NCBI GenBank assembly: GCA_963070105.1
Contig: OY718805.1
Coordinates: 2,502,001-2,566,000, forward strand
Direction: 5' to 3'
Origin: Litomosoides sigmodontis
Lineage: Eukaryota > Nematoda > Chromadorea > Rhabditida > Onchocercidae
Length of the DNA: 64,000 nucleotides
Made by a program: the position numbers and the translations under genes. Shown one piece after another: positions 27,301-38,617 of the stretch (position 1 is its first letter; each line of letters starts with the position of its first letter). A model generated the notes under the pieces. The model saw nothing but the letters and a program-made list of their open reading frames with translations. It was not told where the DNA came from and did not search any database.

Positions 27301-30300
27301 ATTCACTGATGCACTGAAAATTTCGCAACCTGAAACGGCGTCTTAAAAAACTTTTACATTTCAAATTCAATATTACTCTAATTAAAAACCCCGCGCTGAT
27401 CACATATGTAATGAAATTTGGTTTCTTTCAGACACTTATTTCGATCCTTATTCTTACAATTAAAGACACACCCATATTCTCATTACCTTATTATTCCCAC
27501 TTTTGAACGAAATTCGTAAATATCCGTAATTTTATAAGTGATGAATTAAGTAAATTTTGTCATACGAAGAAAATAATGTATTTATGTCTGCGGTTATAGA
27601 AAAAATAATAAAATTAGCATAATTTTTCACGAATAAGAATTATTTTCGATTTTATTACTGCTAACTGTAACGTGTTGTAACACATTTTTGAGATCCCTAT
27701 AAAGTTGATATGATAGCTATAATAAGGATAATTCATTATCCAGAAACGTGGAAGCCGCTGTTAGTATTATTTCAAATTTAGCTTTACTTTAAGAAATCAA
27801 ATAGTTACTATACTTACTCCAACATGCTTAGAAAGTTCGGTACGCTTCTTCTTTTTATCAATTTCTTCTTCACAGCGACTTCGAAGTAAATTTATCTAAA
27901 AGTAACTCCAGAGTTTTTCTTTTCAAAACCATTTTAAAATTTCAATAAAGTACAAACATGAAAGTAAATTTCTGGAAACTTGGAATAGAATGTATAAGTT
28001 TTCGAAAAAGGAATAGAATGTATAAGTTTTCGAAAAACGATATGGGAAATCCTCTAAACTAAGATCAAAATGAAAGGCGTGAGGTCAAAAGTTGAATGAA
28101 ATTATATTTCAAACAATTTTTCTAAATTAACAAGAACGTACTTCGCGAAATACAGGAAAATCCTGGATATGAAGCCCACACTGTGCAAAAAGGAATTGTA
28201 CCAACATAGAAACCTCTGCAGCAACACGATTATCATAATAGTGACCTAATAGGCGAGAAGTGTTACTTGTACACCAGGACGATGACAGCTTCATTGCTCT
28301 ATCCAAAGGTAAATTTGAACAGACTTGTGAGAGGCATTCCGCAACTGCAAAAAAATGAAGTTGCAATGAAGCCCTCTCATTTGAAAAGTTACATGTATGA
28401 AAAACCAAATGATGAAGAGAAAAAGTAACCAAAGGGAGAGAATGCAACTGGTGGCAGCCTGCACATCACCAATTCGTGCTTCTGTGTTTCCTGGAATTAT
28501 CAGATTTCATAAAGTAGAAAACCTTTTAAATAAAATTATTAAAAAATTTGGGATATCCAAATTTAGCTGCAAAACTTGAGATCACTTTTAACATTCTACC
28601 ACAAAAAATTCAAAATATAAAAGATTTCATTGCACAAAAAAGCTTGGAACTTTGAATACATTTATGAAAAATAAGGATGACATTTTTTTTGAGTTAAACG
28701 TACTAAAATTAGATGTCCTACAAACGCAGTATGCAATTCAACAACTGAAGCACACACTGATAGACCGTAAGCACTAGTGTTCTCTTGAACAACCTAAAAA
28801 TTCGACATCTAAATAAAATAAAGCAGGAATAAACTTAACATCCATCCTTCCAGTTTACTTGGAATTAGCTCCTTTTCGCTTGATGTGAAAAAAATACAGA
28901 AAGTCAATCCCATGCAGCTGAAGAAAGTTCTTAGTAAGGAATTTTACCATAAATATATTTCTAACAATACTCATTTTGTGATAAATGCGTTTATACAATT
29001 CACGCCACCTGACTCCTTGCAAAAGATTCCTTAAAGTTTATGAATTCATAGTTCCCATATAAAACACCAACACGAGTAATGCCACTATAAAGAACTACAG
29101 TTCCATCAAGATCGATTATTGCCATCATCTTGCAGCCCTGCAGAAAAAAATTTCATATACCCTCCACAACCTGAACTTTAATTCCCCTTTTCAGAGGAGA
29201 ATTAAGAAAGGAAACCTTGATATCTGCAGCTCCTTTACACGGAATCGTAGTAAAAGAATTTATAGTCATTCGTCCTTCATCATGCATCTTTCCCCTAGCA
29301 CATTTTAAGAGATTTTGCTCTGCCACGTAAAAACATGCATACATTTGACCGATGAAATCTGCAAACACATTCAAGTTCCTTAATTGATATAACATTTGCG
29401 TTACTTTCTCTTCTAACACTATTTCATCCTTTTTACACTGATCTGATACTTTCCTCCAGAGTATTCAGGTGCAGTATTGAACTTACGCCTAGCTCAATTG
29501 CGCATACACGCGACATCTGAATTACTATACGTCTACTTCAATCAATTAACACATTCTTTGAATCATACCGAAGTTGTAATGATGGTGAAGTAGTAAACTT
29601 GCTATTTCTTATTAATAAGAAATAGAATAAGATAAAATAGATTTTTACATCTACCATGAAAGACAAAAACCTTGGGTAAGAAATGCAGTACTCGCAGGAC
29701 TATTTGTTTCGGGATCTGTCTGGCGACGTTCCGTCCATATACATTCCATACAAATCTGAAAGAGGATTGTAAGGAAAGCACAAGAAGTACATCAAAATCC
29801 AAAAAACAAAACGAACTATGATTTAAAAAAACAAACAAACTACCTCGGGTGCCAAAAGATCGAGTTCTGAACCCCGAGTTTCAATCAACGAAATGATACT
29901 GTCATCACAAAACGAACTAAGGCGAGGGGTGGTATGTGCACCTATAAGTGTTAAATCGAAACGATACGAATATATTAATCACGATTTCACAAGATGCTGC
30001 TCCGAAACAACTATGAGCAAGCAAATCAATAAAAGCAAATTAAGAAATTATGCATTAGAAGACCAATAAGGCAAGCACAGAACTTTCTATTTTTATTTTT
30101 TTTTATTTCTTATGTAATACCCAGACTAAAGTTTCAGATGCATTTAAAATTCATTTCTATTCTGCAAAAATGAATTCTGGACTTCTAATTCTTTTCGGAA
30201 TGGAACTGAATCATTCTTACTTCCTCCTCGCAAGCGCAAAATAGGCGAATCTGTCACTGACCGACTGCAAGAGAAATTGCATTAATTTTCAAATTTCCTT

Positions 30301-33300
30301 TCCAAATATACAAAGTAGAAAGTTCCTTGAGACAGAAACACATGTCATTACGACAGGATAAATAAAAAGCAGACACGGTTTTATATAATCCTTTTAAAAG
30401 AAGCTCACATTATTACCACCAATCCAATTCATTTCAAACAAATAACTAATTTGATAGTGTTTAAGTGAAATATCCAAAATAACTAGACTTTGTAGAAGAT
30501 CGCTGAGCGGGACTTGTAGTTGGAAAAGGTAAAGATTGTATTAGTGCAGCTGCTGCGGTCATTGACCGTGTGCGAACTGATCGAGTTTGAGGTGTCGCCC
30601 ATGATTCATCTTAAAAATTTTACCTTTGTTTGATTGCAAAAAAAAGCGAAAATTATTCGCAGATATATGCAAAAGAATTTTTACCAGCAAAGGAATCATT
30701 CTTGCCAAAGCGATGCCTCGACTGGTCACCCAGTTGCGGCGTTGATAGCTGACTTGATCGACCTGAAAATTAAGCAAAGGATTTCAAACTTCTAAAAGTA
30801 TTATTTCATCCTTAATCTTACTTCCACAGCTCTTTCTAACTAAGGAAAAAACAACAATCATGACAATATGCCAAATTCTACTTGCACCGTATAAACAACG
30901 TGATACATACATGTTTCTTGAATTTAAAGAATAACTCATTACCTCGCAGGAATTGAATAAAAATAAAGTCAAAGATGTTCTATTCATTTTCCAAAATTTT
31001 GTGCTTTCGCTGTTAACCACTACTAATCTTTAAGTGACAGATAAAACAATACATTGCAACACGCTATAAATAACTGAAACAGTTAGATGTTCACTTTTAT
31101 AATAGGTTACCAACAGTTCACATCAGTTGTATTCAAAACTAACCAATGATAATGACTATTTACAAACACTAGAAGCTAATTTTCAGGAATCAGATAATCT
31201 CCGACGCTATAACTTGTACCCCCTATTGTATGATAGCATAGACTAACAGAAGAAATTTATACACTCTGTAAAACTAAATCTCGATCCATTTTTTATGAGA
31301 TTTCCTTTCACCTACTAAGAAAGTCGCCAGCGGGGGTAAGTGTCGTATTACACGAAACAACACTCTCTGCCTTAGTTGCTGCACATTTCCACTCTCCTTT
31401 CGTTGCTCTTCGTATCCAATACAGTGAATGAACTCGAGCAGTCGCCGAGTAAGTTAACAGAAGTTGACAATCATTCAATGCCTCCAACAACGCTACTTCA
31501 GTATTATCCCAAACATAGTGTGAAGAACTCTCCGCATCTGAAATATATATCAAAAAACTTTGTAAGTTCCATTAATAATAAACAACGATTACATTAAAAT
31601 AATCAAATAAAAGATTCTTGACAGGTGCCTCTTTATAAAAGATGATGTTAGTCATGTTGGATGTTTCAGAAGTACATATGTTAGCATAAACATCCTGTTT
31701 GAAGCTCTTAAGGTCAAACAAATGGATAAAATCAACTGCGAGATAATAGAATATATGTTGGTAGCTAAATCCCATTTACATTTCCCTGAATGCTCAAAAT
31801 ATTTTCAGCGAACAAACTCTATTCGTAAAGCGTTTGCTCAGTTCACCGAGAACGGTATCTTCCTCAATGACAGTTCATCAACTTAATGTGAACCACATAA
31901 ATATTATCGATCCATCAAAGATTAGATGGAACAAAAAAATACTCCATATTTTCATCTAGCACTTTAGTAAATTATTACATGCTATAGAAATTTATTCTTT
32001 TAGCCACTTTATCCTTAAAAATTCTCACGCGTTCAACCGTAAATGAAGCATTTCCTTCAAGATAAATGAAAGTAAAAACACCTTTGCTTTTTGATATAAC
32101 TGGTAGTATTTCGCAGTATGGATGTGACAACGAGAACAAATGTGGAAAGTTTGCAATCCTAAAACCACATATTTTCTAAATACTAATGTAAGCTTGAATA
32201 ATTCTACAAAATAAATAAACGGTATCACACAATACTTTTGACGCTTGACTCAGTATCACAGTATTAATATCCTGTAAATGCAAATTGAACTGATATAAAA
32301 AAAATATTTTGAAAGCATTACAGTGATGGTACTGGGGCCGTTCGTTGCAAAATCAAGCCCAAGGCACTTCGAAATACTCGTTTTACCTGTAATATTAATT
32401 AGTAATTATTCGAGGGTGTAAGTGAATAATGAAATTTGAACGAGCAACTAGGCACCCGTGTGTCCGGAATTCAAATTTCCGACATTTAATACATAAGGGA
32501 CAGAACAGAAGTTAACTGAATTTTACGACTGGCTGAATTACAGCCTCTGAAAAATTTTTGAAGCAAGACATCTGGAAATTATTACAATGAATGGTAATGT
32601 GATTGTATAAGAAATCCAATCAGTATCAGAAGCGAATATAAGATTTTTGTGGCCAATAAGACAAACACCATGCATAGGACCGTTATCAGCAGATGTGTTC
32701 GGAAACTCGCACCAAAATGCCTGTAAAAATCTGAATTACGTAGGAAACACTTTTTGGAATCTAAAAATCTAGGAACTACAAAAGTTAGTTCACTAGAATA
32801 ATATTTTGGTAAAAACCAAAGAATATGAGAAACTTAAAAGCAAAAAGGATTAAACAAGCGAGATATTGTAGTGCAAAACTTAAGAAGATAAAAGCACAAA
32901 CTGGAATCATAAAATGAATACATAAAGTAACTAACATCCAGCAAAGTGAAATCTGCTGTAAGTCTGCGTCGAACTACACCAGATGGGTACTCTTGGATGG
33001 TAACTGAATCATCCAGAATCAAAAGCTTTTCACCACCACACTTCGATAAGCTCCGATATCGAACCTTCTGCTCCTGGAAGTAATCATAAACCGTCCACTT
33101 TCCAAAATTATATAAAAAGAACTTTAACTTGACATCACAAGAGAATAGATGAAGATCAATTTAAGGAAACACAAAAAGTTATCATTTCCATATACATAAT
33201 TAATTTTTTCTAATGGCTGATTTATCTGGAAGCATTAGTTATTTGTTTTCCAAAAAAAAGTATTTTGGTGTACTCCACACATCCATTTAGTACTATGTGA

Positions 33301-33850
33301 AATGAACAGTTCAAGCCCAGCCAACCGTGATAAGCATAACTATAAACACATATTCAAAAATAATGGTCATTTGTTTACAATGATTAAATAAACTGTTTGC
33401 TGTCAAATTTTATATAATAAAGTTCGAAGTTCATGGATCAACTATGAATTATAAATCATAAACCCCTAATAATAGCGCGGAAAAATTTTTTTTCCGCAAA
33501 ATATTATGTTCTCCGTTCACATGTAATGGACAAAAAATCAGCAGAATAGAAGTTCCCATCGAAGCTCTGTGCATTTGGGTACGTATTTTCCATGTATGAG
33601 TTACAGAATGGTATTAATCTTTTGCCAATAAAATCCCCAAGTTCACAGCCTTAGCATCACATTCACGAATTTTTTTTGATTGACAGTTTTAACCATTAAG
33701 TTTTGAAATAGTAAAATGAAAACAAAAGGATAAAATAAACTAGAAAAAACATTATACTTCCGATTCGCCTGCAATAGGCTCCATCAAATCAGCGACAATC
33801 ATATCACTATAGTCGACTAACTGTTCGTTGTCACTTCCGCAACCATTCAT
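18304..33850 (-). CDS. ANAPC1: Anaphase-promoting complex subunit 1 (APC1; MAT-2 in C. elegans), about 40 exons
   Basis: APC1 is the largest scaffold subunit of the APC/C ubiquitin ligase, which triggers anaphase and mitotic exit. Exon 1 (33850-33758) starts MNGCGSDNEQLVDYSD. Well-supported exons include 33073-32936, 32720-32586, 31537-31316, 29358-29216, 29137-29009, 28344-28142, 27259-27030, 25414-25262, 24990-24864, 24359-24153, 23997-23875, 23760-23593, 23084-22832, 21815-21626, 20909-20787, 20520-20366, 19737-19620, 19455-19378, 19082-18958, 18663-18390 and 18330-18304. Landmarks in family order: RWKHDLRCINVIQML, the PC repeats (NAVAAGLCIGD, GLMYAFGLNGHI, AGFAIGLIALGG, AIALGLMYLRTGN), INEIGRP, TLCRHLVLWNE, LMAGSGNLQVMRLCRFL and VIAAEERLL. 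Summed exons give roughly 1,700 residues; human is 1,944. The difference is mostly at the C-terminus, where the equivalent of the last ~250 human residues was not found. Junctions near 28.9 kb and 26.4-26.6 kb remain out of phase in my model, so a small exon may be missing in each. Confidence 0.93.
22124..22532 (-). other. Candidate second GC-AG intron, in APC1
   Basis: The exon 22751-22533 ends HLT in phase 1 and the next exon, 22123-21994, begins inside ASPAAIALGLMYL after TTATTGCAG. This join gives HLTASPAAIALGL, which lines up with the conserved TCPGATLALAMIYL of human APC1, but the donor would be GCTTGT, a weak GC site. A GT donor four bases on does not keep the frame with this acceptor. 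Alternative small exons are possible. Confidence 0.35.
26475..26555. repeat. Polypyrimidine imperfect tandem repeat in an APC1 intron
   Basis: On the + strand the unit TTAATGG followed by T runs broken by C recurs three times. On the - strand this reads as an A-rich stretch that yields a false lysine-rich open frame. It falls in an APC1 intron (between exons at 26723-26637 and 26392-26193). Confidence 0.7.
27981..28039. repeat. Direct tandem duplication, unit about 28 bases
   Basis: Two adjacent copies of GGAATAGAATGTATAAGTTTT followed by CGAAAAA, nearly identical, in the APC1 intron between exons 28344-28142 and 27895-27818. This looks like a recent replication-slippage duplication. Confidence 0.8.
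29602..29625. repeat. Perfect 24-base palindrome
   Basis: CTATTTCTTATT is directly followed by its exact reverse complement, with no loop. It lies in the APC1 intron between exons 29755-29671 and 29358-29216. No function is evident. Confidence 0.9.
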
Positions 33851-34702
33851 TCAATACAGACCGCAACTCTGGAAAAAATTCCAACAAAGTTCAAATTACC
33901 GTTGATTCATTAGTTATATAATTAACTGGCGATATAAGAAGACAACATAAAGAACCAACTGCAATGCGACTAAACTTTATCAAGATGAAAGTGATAAGTA
34001 AAAAAATTAAAAATTTTTTAAAAGAAAAAAATAACAAAAGAATCGAAAAAAGGACGAAAAAGTGCAAAGAAAAAAAGGACAAGTTTCTCAAGTTCAAAGC
34101 ACGAGTACGTCATTCATTTCTCCCATTAATTTCAAGTAAATTTCTAGTTATCTAATTATTTGGTTACTGAACTTCCGTTAAGCATTCTGGTATCCCGGAT
34201 GGTCTTCCAGTATCTTGCGTTGAACAGTGTCACATGACGATTTATTTACCAATTAAATTATACGTACAATTTCAAGTCACAGTTCTGTCAGTTCATACCT
34301 CAGACGGAGACTTTTAGAATCATAAATTGAGTTTGTAGAACATAGATAGGAAAATCCAAATTTAATTCTAACACCTCTTTTCTTCCTATTTACTTCTTCA
34401 AATAGAAATGTGACATTGTACAACATATGCTAAAAAACAAGAAAAGAATAAAATTGAAGCGAATATTTGAAAAGATAAACAGACTGTTGTAAGCAAAGGG
34501 AATTTTGATGAGACCAATGAGACATCGAAATTTCGCATCGGTCAACATCGCACCAGTCATTAGCCGTAAATTGTTGCACAAATTTGAAATTTATGGACGG
34601 CGCGTTTTCGTTGGCATTTTGTTGAGTTCTGGAAATGCGTTTTAATTCAATTTCGTGATTAGTTGATATTGAGTATTACTTAACTTGGACTTTAGGCATC
34701 CA
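33851..34702. promoter_or_regulatory. Divergent promoter region shared by APC1 and the CEP295-like gene
   Basis: The APC1 start codon (33850, -) and the CEP295-like start codon (34703, +) face away from each other with 852 bases between. Both promoters must lie here unless distant 5' exons exist. There is an A-rich/T-rich strand asymmetry around 33990-34085 but I recognise no specific promoter element. Sharing is inferred from geometry only. Confidence 0.5.
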
Positions 34703-36000
34703 ATGAGACGTTGCAGTACTACGACTGGAAGTTCGCAGCTAGCAATACTAACATCCAGTCAACGAGAAAGTATTATACGTAAGGAGCGCGAAAGGCGTAG
34801 ATTGATAAGGTATGCTAAGTGCTGGACTTCTGCCATTATGGTGAGAGTCTCATGAATTGATTTGGACTTTTGTTAAACTTTTAAAGATTTGAATGATGCC
34901 TGGATTTTTCTTTGTGTTTACTACACTGTTTTTCTTCTAGAACTTCCATGGAAGAAATATATGTTTTAGTAGTAGAGAAGAGGGATAAGAATGTATTAAA
35001 AATACCTTTTTTTTACTTTGCATGTATAATTAATAAAAACTTTGCATTCCCACTTCATCTGTTTTCCTTAATTTTTTCTTTTTTTTCAATTTTCCGAACT
35101 TCATTGGCAATGCTTTTTGTCATAAGGAAATTAATTTTTATGAAGCGATTAGTAGGGTGTGCCAATCGTAGTTTTGTGAGGACATTTCCATCCTTTTATA
35201 AGTCTCTCCTTCGACTAATTGCCCCAGATTTAAATTCATTTATACTCACTCTACCTGAAAGCCTAACTCATTTGCTTAATGTGCTAGAAAAGTCTTAAAT
35301 TTAGTTAAGAGATGAACAGATAGCCATATCATAAGGAGTAAAATTAATAGAGTCCGAACTATGCGGATATGTAATTGCTTAATCAGTAAAACATATCTTT
35401 TCGTGAAATCAAGCATGTATTTTGCAGATATCAGCAAGTGCGTCAATTAAGTGCTGAAAATGCAGCAAAAATACGGGAACGAGTTAAAATAGCAAAACAG
35501 AAGGAGATGGAGAAACTTAAAAAGCGTATAATGGACGCTATCGTTCAACGGAATCATTTAACTACAAACTGTGTAGTTTCCCCTATTCCTGTCGATAGCA
35601 GTACAGTGGTGAGGATTTTTTTTTTTAATTGATGGACAGTGGAAAAGATTACCGATCGACTCGATTGTCAAAAATATTTTGTTTGATACGACAAGGTTAC
35701 TCACTTGGTGCCATGCGTAAAAATTAGAACTTTTTTGGAAGTGTGTTAAAGGCGACCTGGGAATCTCATGTTTTGTAGTCTTAGCACTATTAAAATTTAA
35801 TTCAGCCTAGCGAAAAACCGCGTAGATCACGGCGGCGCCAAATCACGAATGAAGAATTGACGCGTGCAATACGTCGACATCGTGAAGCATTGGATCGATT
35901 ACGTCGAGAAAGTGAGAGGGAGCAACGACGACATGAGCTCATATTGGAAAGGCAAAGAAAGGCTCGTGAAGTTGCAAATATGCGATCGAGAAGGATCTAA
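34703..36000 (+). CDS. Short basic coiled-coil protein like the CEP295/Ana1 N-terminal head
   Basis: Three exons, 34703-34809, 35428-35608 and 35806-36000, join in phase to 160 residues and a TAA stop. The protein is rich in arginine, lysine and glutamate and predicted by eye to be mostly helix. The segment SIIRKERERRRLIRYQQVRQ and the following LSAENAAKIRERVKIAKQ match the pattern of human CEP295 (EAFILKEDYERRRKLRLLQV, then REQERDIALQIREDIKQ). The C-terminal part, with IRRHREALDRLRR and LILERQRKAREVANMRS, matches the next CEP295 block (RKADLRHKEAL, KARKEALLVEKKRS). CEP295/Ana1 is a centriole-to-centrosome conversion factor of about 2,600 residues in humans; here only the head exists. A generic charged coiled coil could imitate this, but agreement runs over both blocks in order. 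Neighbour: divergent from APC1. Confidence 0.6.
34912..35298 (+). other. Open frame of 128 codons inside an intron of the CEP295-like gene
   Basis: This frame lies wholly within the first intron (34810-35427) on the same strand. It is phenylalanine- and leucine-rich in its first half and ends LNSFILTLPESLTHLLNVLE. I recognise no family. It may be chance, given AT-rich sequence with T-rich codons, or an alternative exon. Confidence 0.2.
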
Positions 36001-38617
36001 CTGGATAGTTGATTTGTATAGTGTTTCATGATCATTTTCATCAGCTAAATATTGTTCGTTATACAAGAAATACTGATGGTAGCAATAATAACAGCAGTTA
36101 CGTAAGAAATTGATGGAGTAGGTTTTGGAGAATTTTCTTCCCCACATGTGCAGATGTTCTTCCGAGAAAAAAACCAAACTGTAATATCTGCTTCCTTCAA
36201 GTGCTTGTCTATTTTCGCGTTTTTTACAACAAAAGGAAAATTTTGTTACCACCAGTTAGTCTGTGGTATATATAGTTTCATTGTGGTAATGTTGATTTCG
36301 AATATTCTATAATTTCTGGTTCAAAACGGGAACGCAAATTTAGCTGGAAAATGGAGCCGCAATTCAAAAATCATAACAGGAAGTGTTCAATGTTCTTTTA
36401 TCTATCGTTTTACGGGAAATATGGACAGAACCACGGTTATTTATTATGAAAATGTTTTTGCAATAATGATTTAAGTATTCGTGAAATTTCTTCTTTCGGA
36501 TATGTGAAATTTTTCGAATGAGCTGGTAATGGTATAAATTGGAATAATGGCCATCTTATAAAAGAGACGTAACTTTTTTTCGATAGGAAATTATCGATCG
36601 TTTGTTTCAGGTCCGCCCACAATAGTAAGCATTTTAATATACACTGAATAGCCATAGTTCTAAAAGCATGTCAGTCTACCAGTGAATGGACTGTATTTTG
36701 GGATTCGCTCACAAATGTCGATAGTGAATCGTGACTAAAAAGAATTCAGGAAGGTTCGAATGAAAGTATAGGAATTTGTAAAATTTGATTTTCGGAATTG
36801 TCGTAGGTCTATGAGTATGTCTCGTGAGGATGTGTGCGGTTGCAACTATGCATAATGAAACCATGGAGGAGCTCCAGATTTTGAAAATAAACTGTCCTGT
36901 TTCATTGAAGTAATTAATTTCATCAGGTATAGGAAAAGGACAACAACTTGACACTTTTATTTGTGCTGTTAGGCAATAATATTTCAAATTGAAAGTGACA
37001 CAATCAATTTGCCGACTGATAGCAACGTGACGGGCGAAAATGATGAAAACGGTAAAATGGTGATAGCAGGGAAGAGTTGTAACGATGTTCCTGATCGTAG
37101 TAGTATGTATGATAACGATCATAATGATAGTGCTAGTGATAACATCAATGCTTTGAAATTATGCATATGCAAATAATTCTGATGAAATCCTTCTCGCGCT
37201 CTTTGGATTTGGCAGTTGTGGAATAAACTTAAATTCAGTAATTAGTAATACCAATGATAAACTTGCAAAGTTAGCAGGTTAGCAGATAAATTGCTTCCTT
37301 CGATAGCTTGTAGCATAAAAAGTAATAGCAGCAGTAATCGCCAATCGATTTTTTCTCATTAGTGATGGTTTAAAGGGTGCAAAAAAAGGATTTAAAAGAA
37401 ATAATTGCAGTACGTTTTACCCTCTTACAGTCACCCATCTTAATAGCTATTGCTAACATTACTGGGAAATTTTGACAAATCAAAATTATTTCAATCAATC
37501 GAATATCGCAACAATCATTCATTTACTACATTATACACAGAGTCGATGGTATGAATTTCATTTCAAGACATTAAATCACCGCTCACGTTTGTTTAGTAAT
37601 ACAGTGACCGATACACTGAACCGGTATTTCATTTCTGATTACAATCCGACATGTATCCCTATACAGTGATAGAGAGAGATTTGAAATTGATACTTTTATG
37701 GATGAGTTAATAGCAACCTTAATATCATAGTAATTTCACACTAGTAATTTCTCATTACAGTGCTGTGATAATTCGATATTTCCTGCTACCAGACAGTGAC
37801 AATTTTTACTTAGTACATTTGGTTTTTATTTTGTTTTATATTACTCATGAAAAAAAGATTTTAAGGCTTTTAAAATGTAGAATTGATATCATTAACTAAA
37901 ATTTACGTATGGTTCTTCCTTCTTTAAAGTTCCTGTTTGTTTTCATCCCTAATAGCCTCATAGAATTACCGTAGTAAGTATATTCTGGTGAATCATTATG
38001 CATCAAGTAATCTAGATTTTCAACTCCTCCAATTAAATGTTACACAGAATTAGTTAGACAATTAATTGATCTTGCCTCATGAAACTTTTTTTTACTCATT
38101 TTAAATTACTTTTAAAATTTAATGAAAATATTATATGCAGCAAATCCATTATAATTTTATTTTTCCCTTTCAATTAAATAAATTATGTAAATGTCACAAG
38201 ATGCATGATTTCATCAATATCGTTAACAAAATTAGAATTTCATTTCCTGCAGCGGTTACTGATACACACCTAGCACTGTTAGAATAGCTATTAATTAATT
38301 GCAAAGATTCCATTTAACCTTTAACTTCAACAATCCTCTCGTTTGATTTATTACTCTCTGATGAGCTTTGTTGTGTAGTATCCAAATTGACTGACGGTAA
38401 CTTAAATTTTCCACTTCATACTTTACGGAAAGATAAAAGAATAAACTTTTAATTGAAATGAATATTTGTGAGTGAAAAAGTATTCTCTGTTTTTTTTTTT
38501 AAATTTCATTATGATGCTTCATTTTCTCAACAGCACAACCATTACTTTTAAAAAATAATTCGTTAATTAATGACAAAGATTCTAAATTTAACCTTTTAAA
38601 AGCTAAATGCTTAAAAT
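36001..38617. other. 2.6-kb gap between convergent genes
   Basis: Lies between the stop of the CEP295-like gene (+) and the stop of the SLC26 gene (-). Open frames such as 35899-36252 (-), 36709-37122 (-) and 37472-37669 (+) show no recognised domain or exon structure. I see no RNA gene. Expected content is two 3' UTRs. Confidence 0.5.

Noticed and set aside
35899..36252. 117-codon - strand frame
   Set aside because: Overlaps the last coding exon of the CEP295-like gene in antisense and has no family resemblance.
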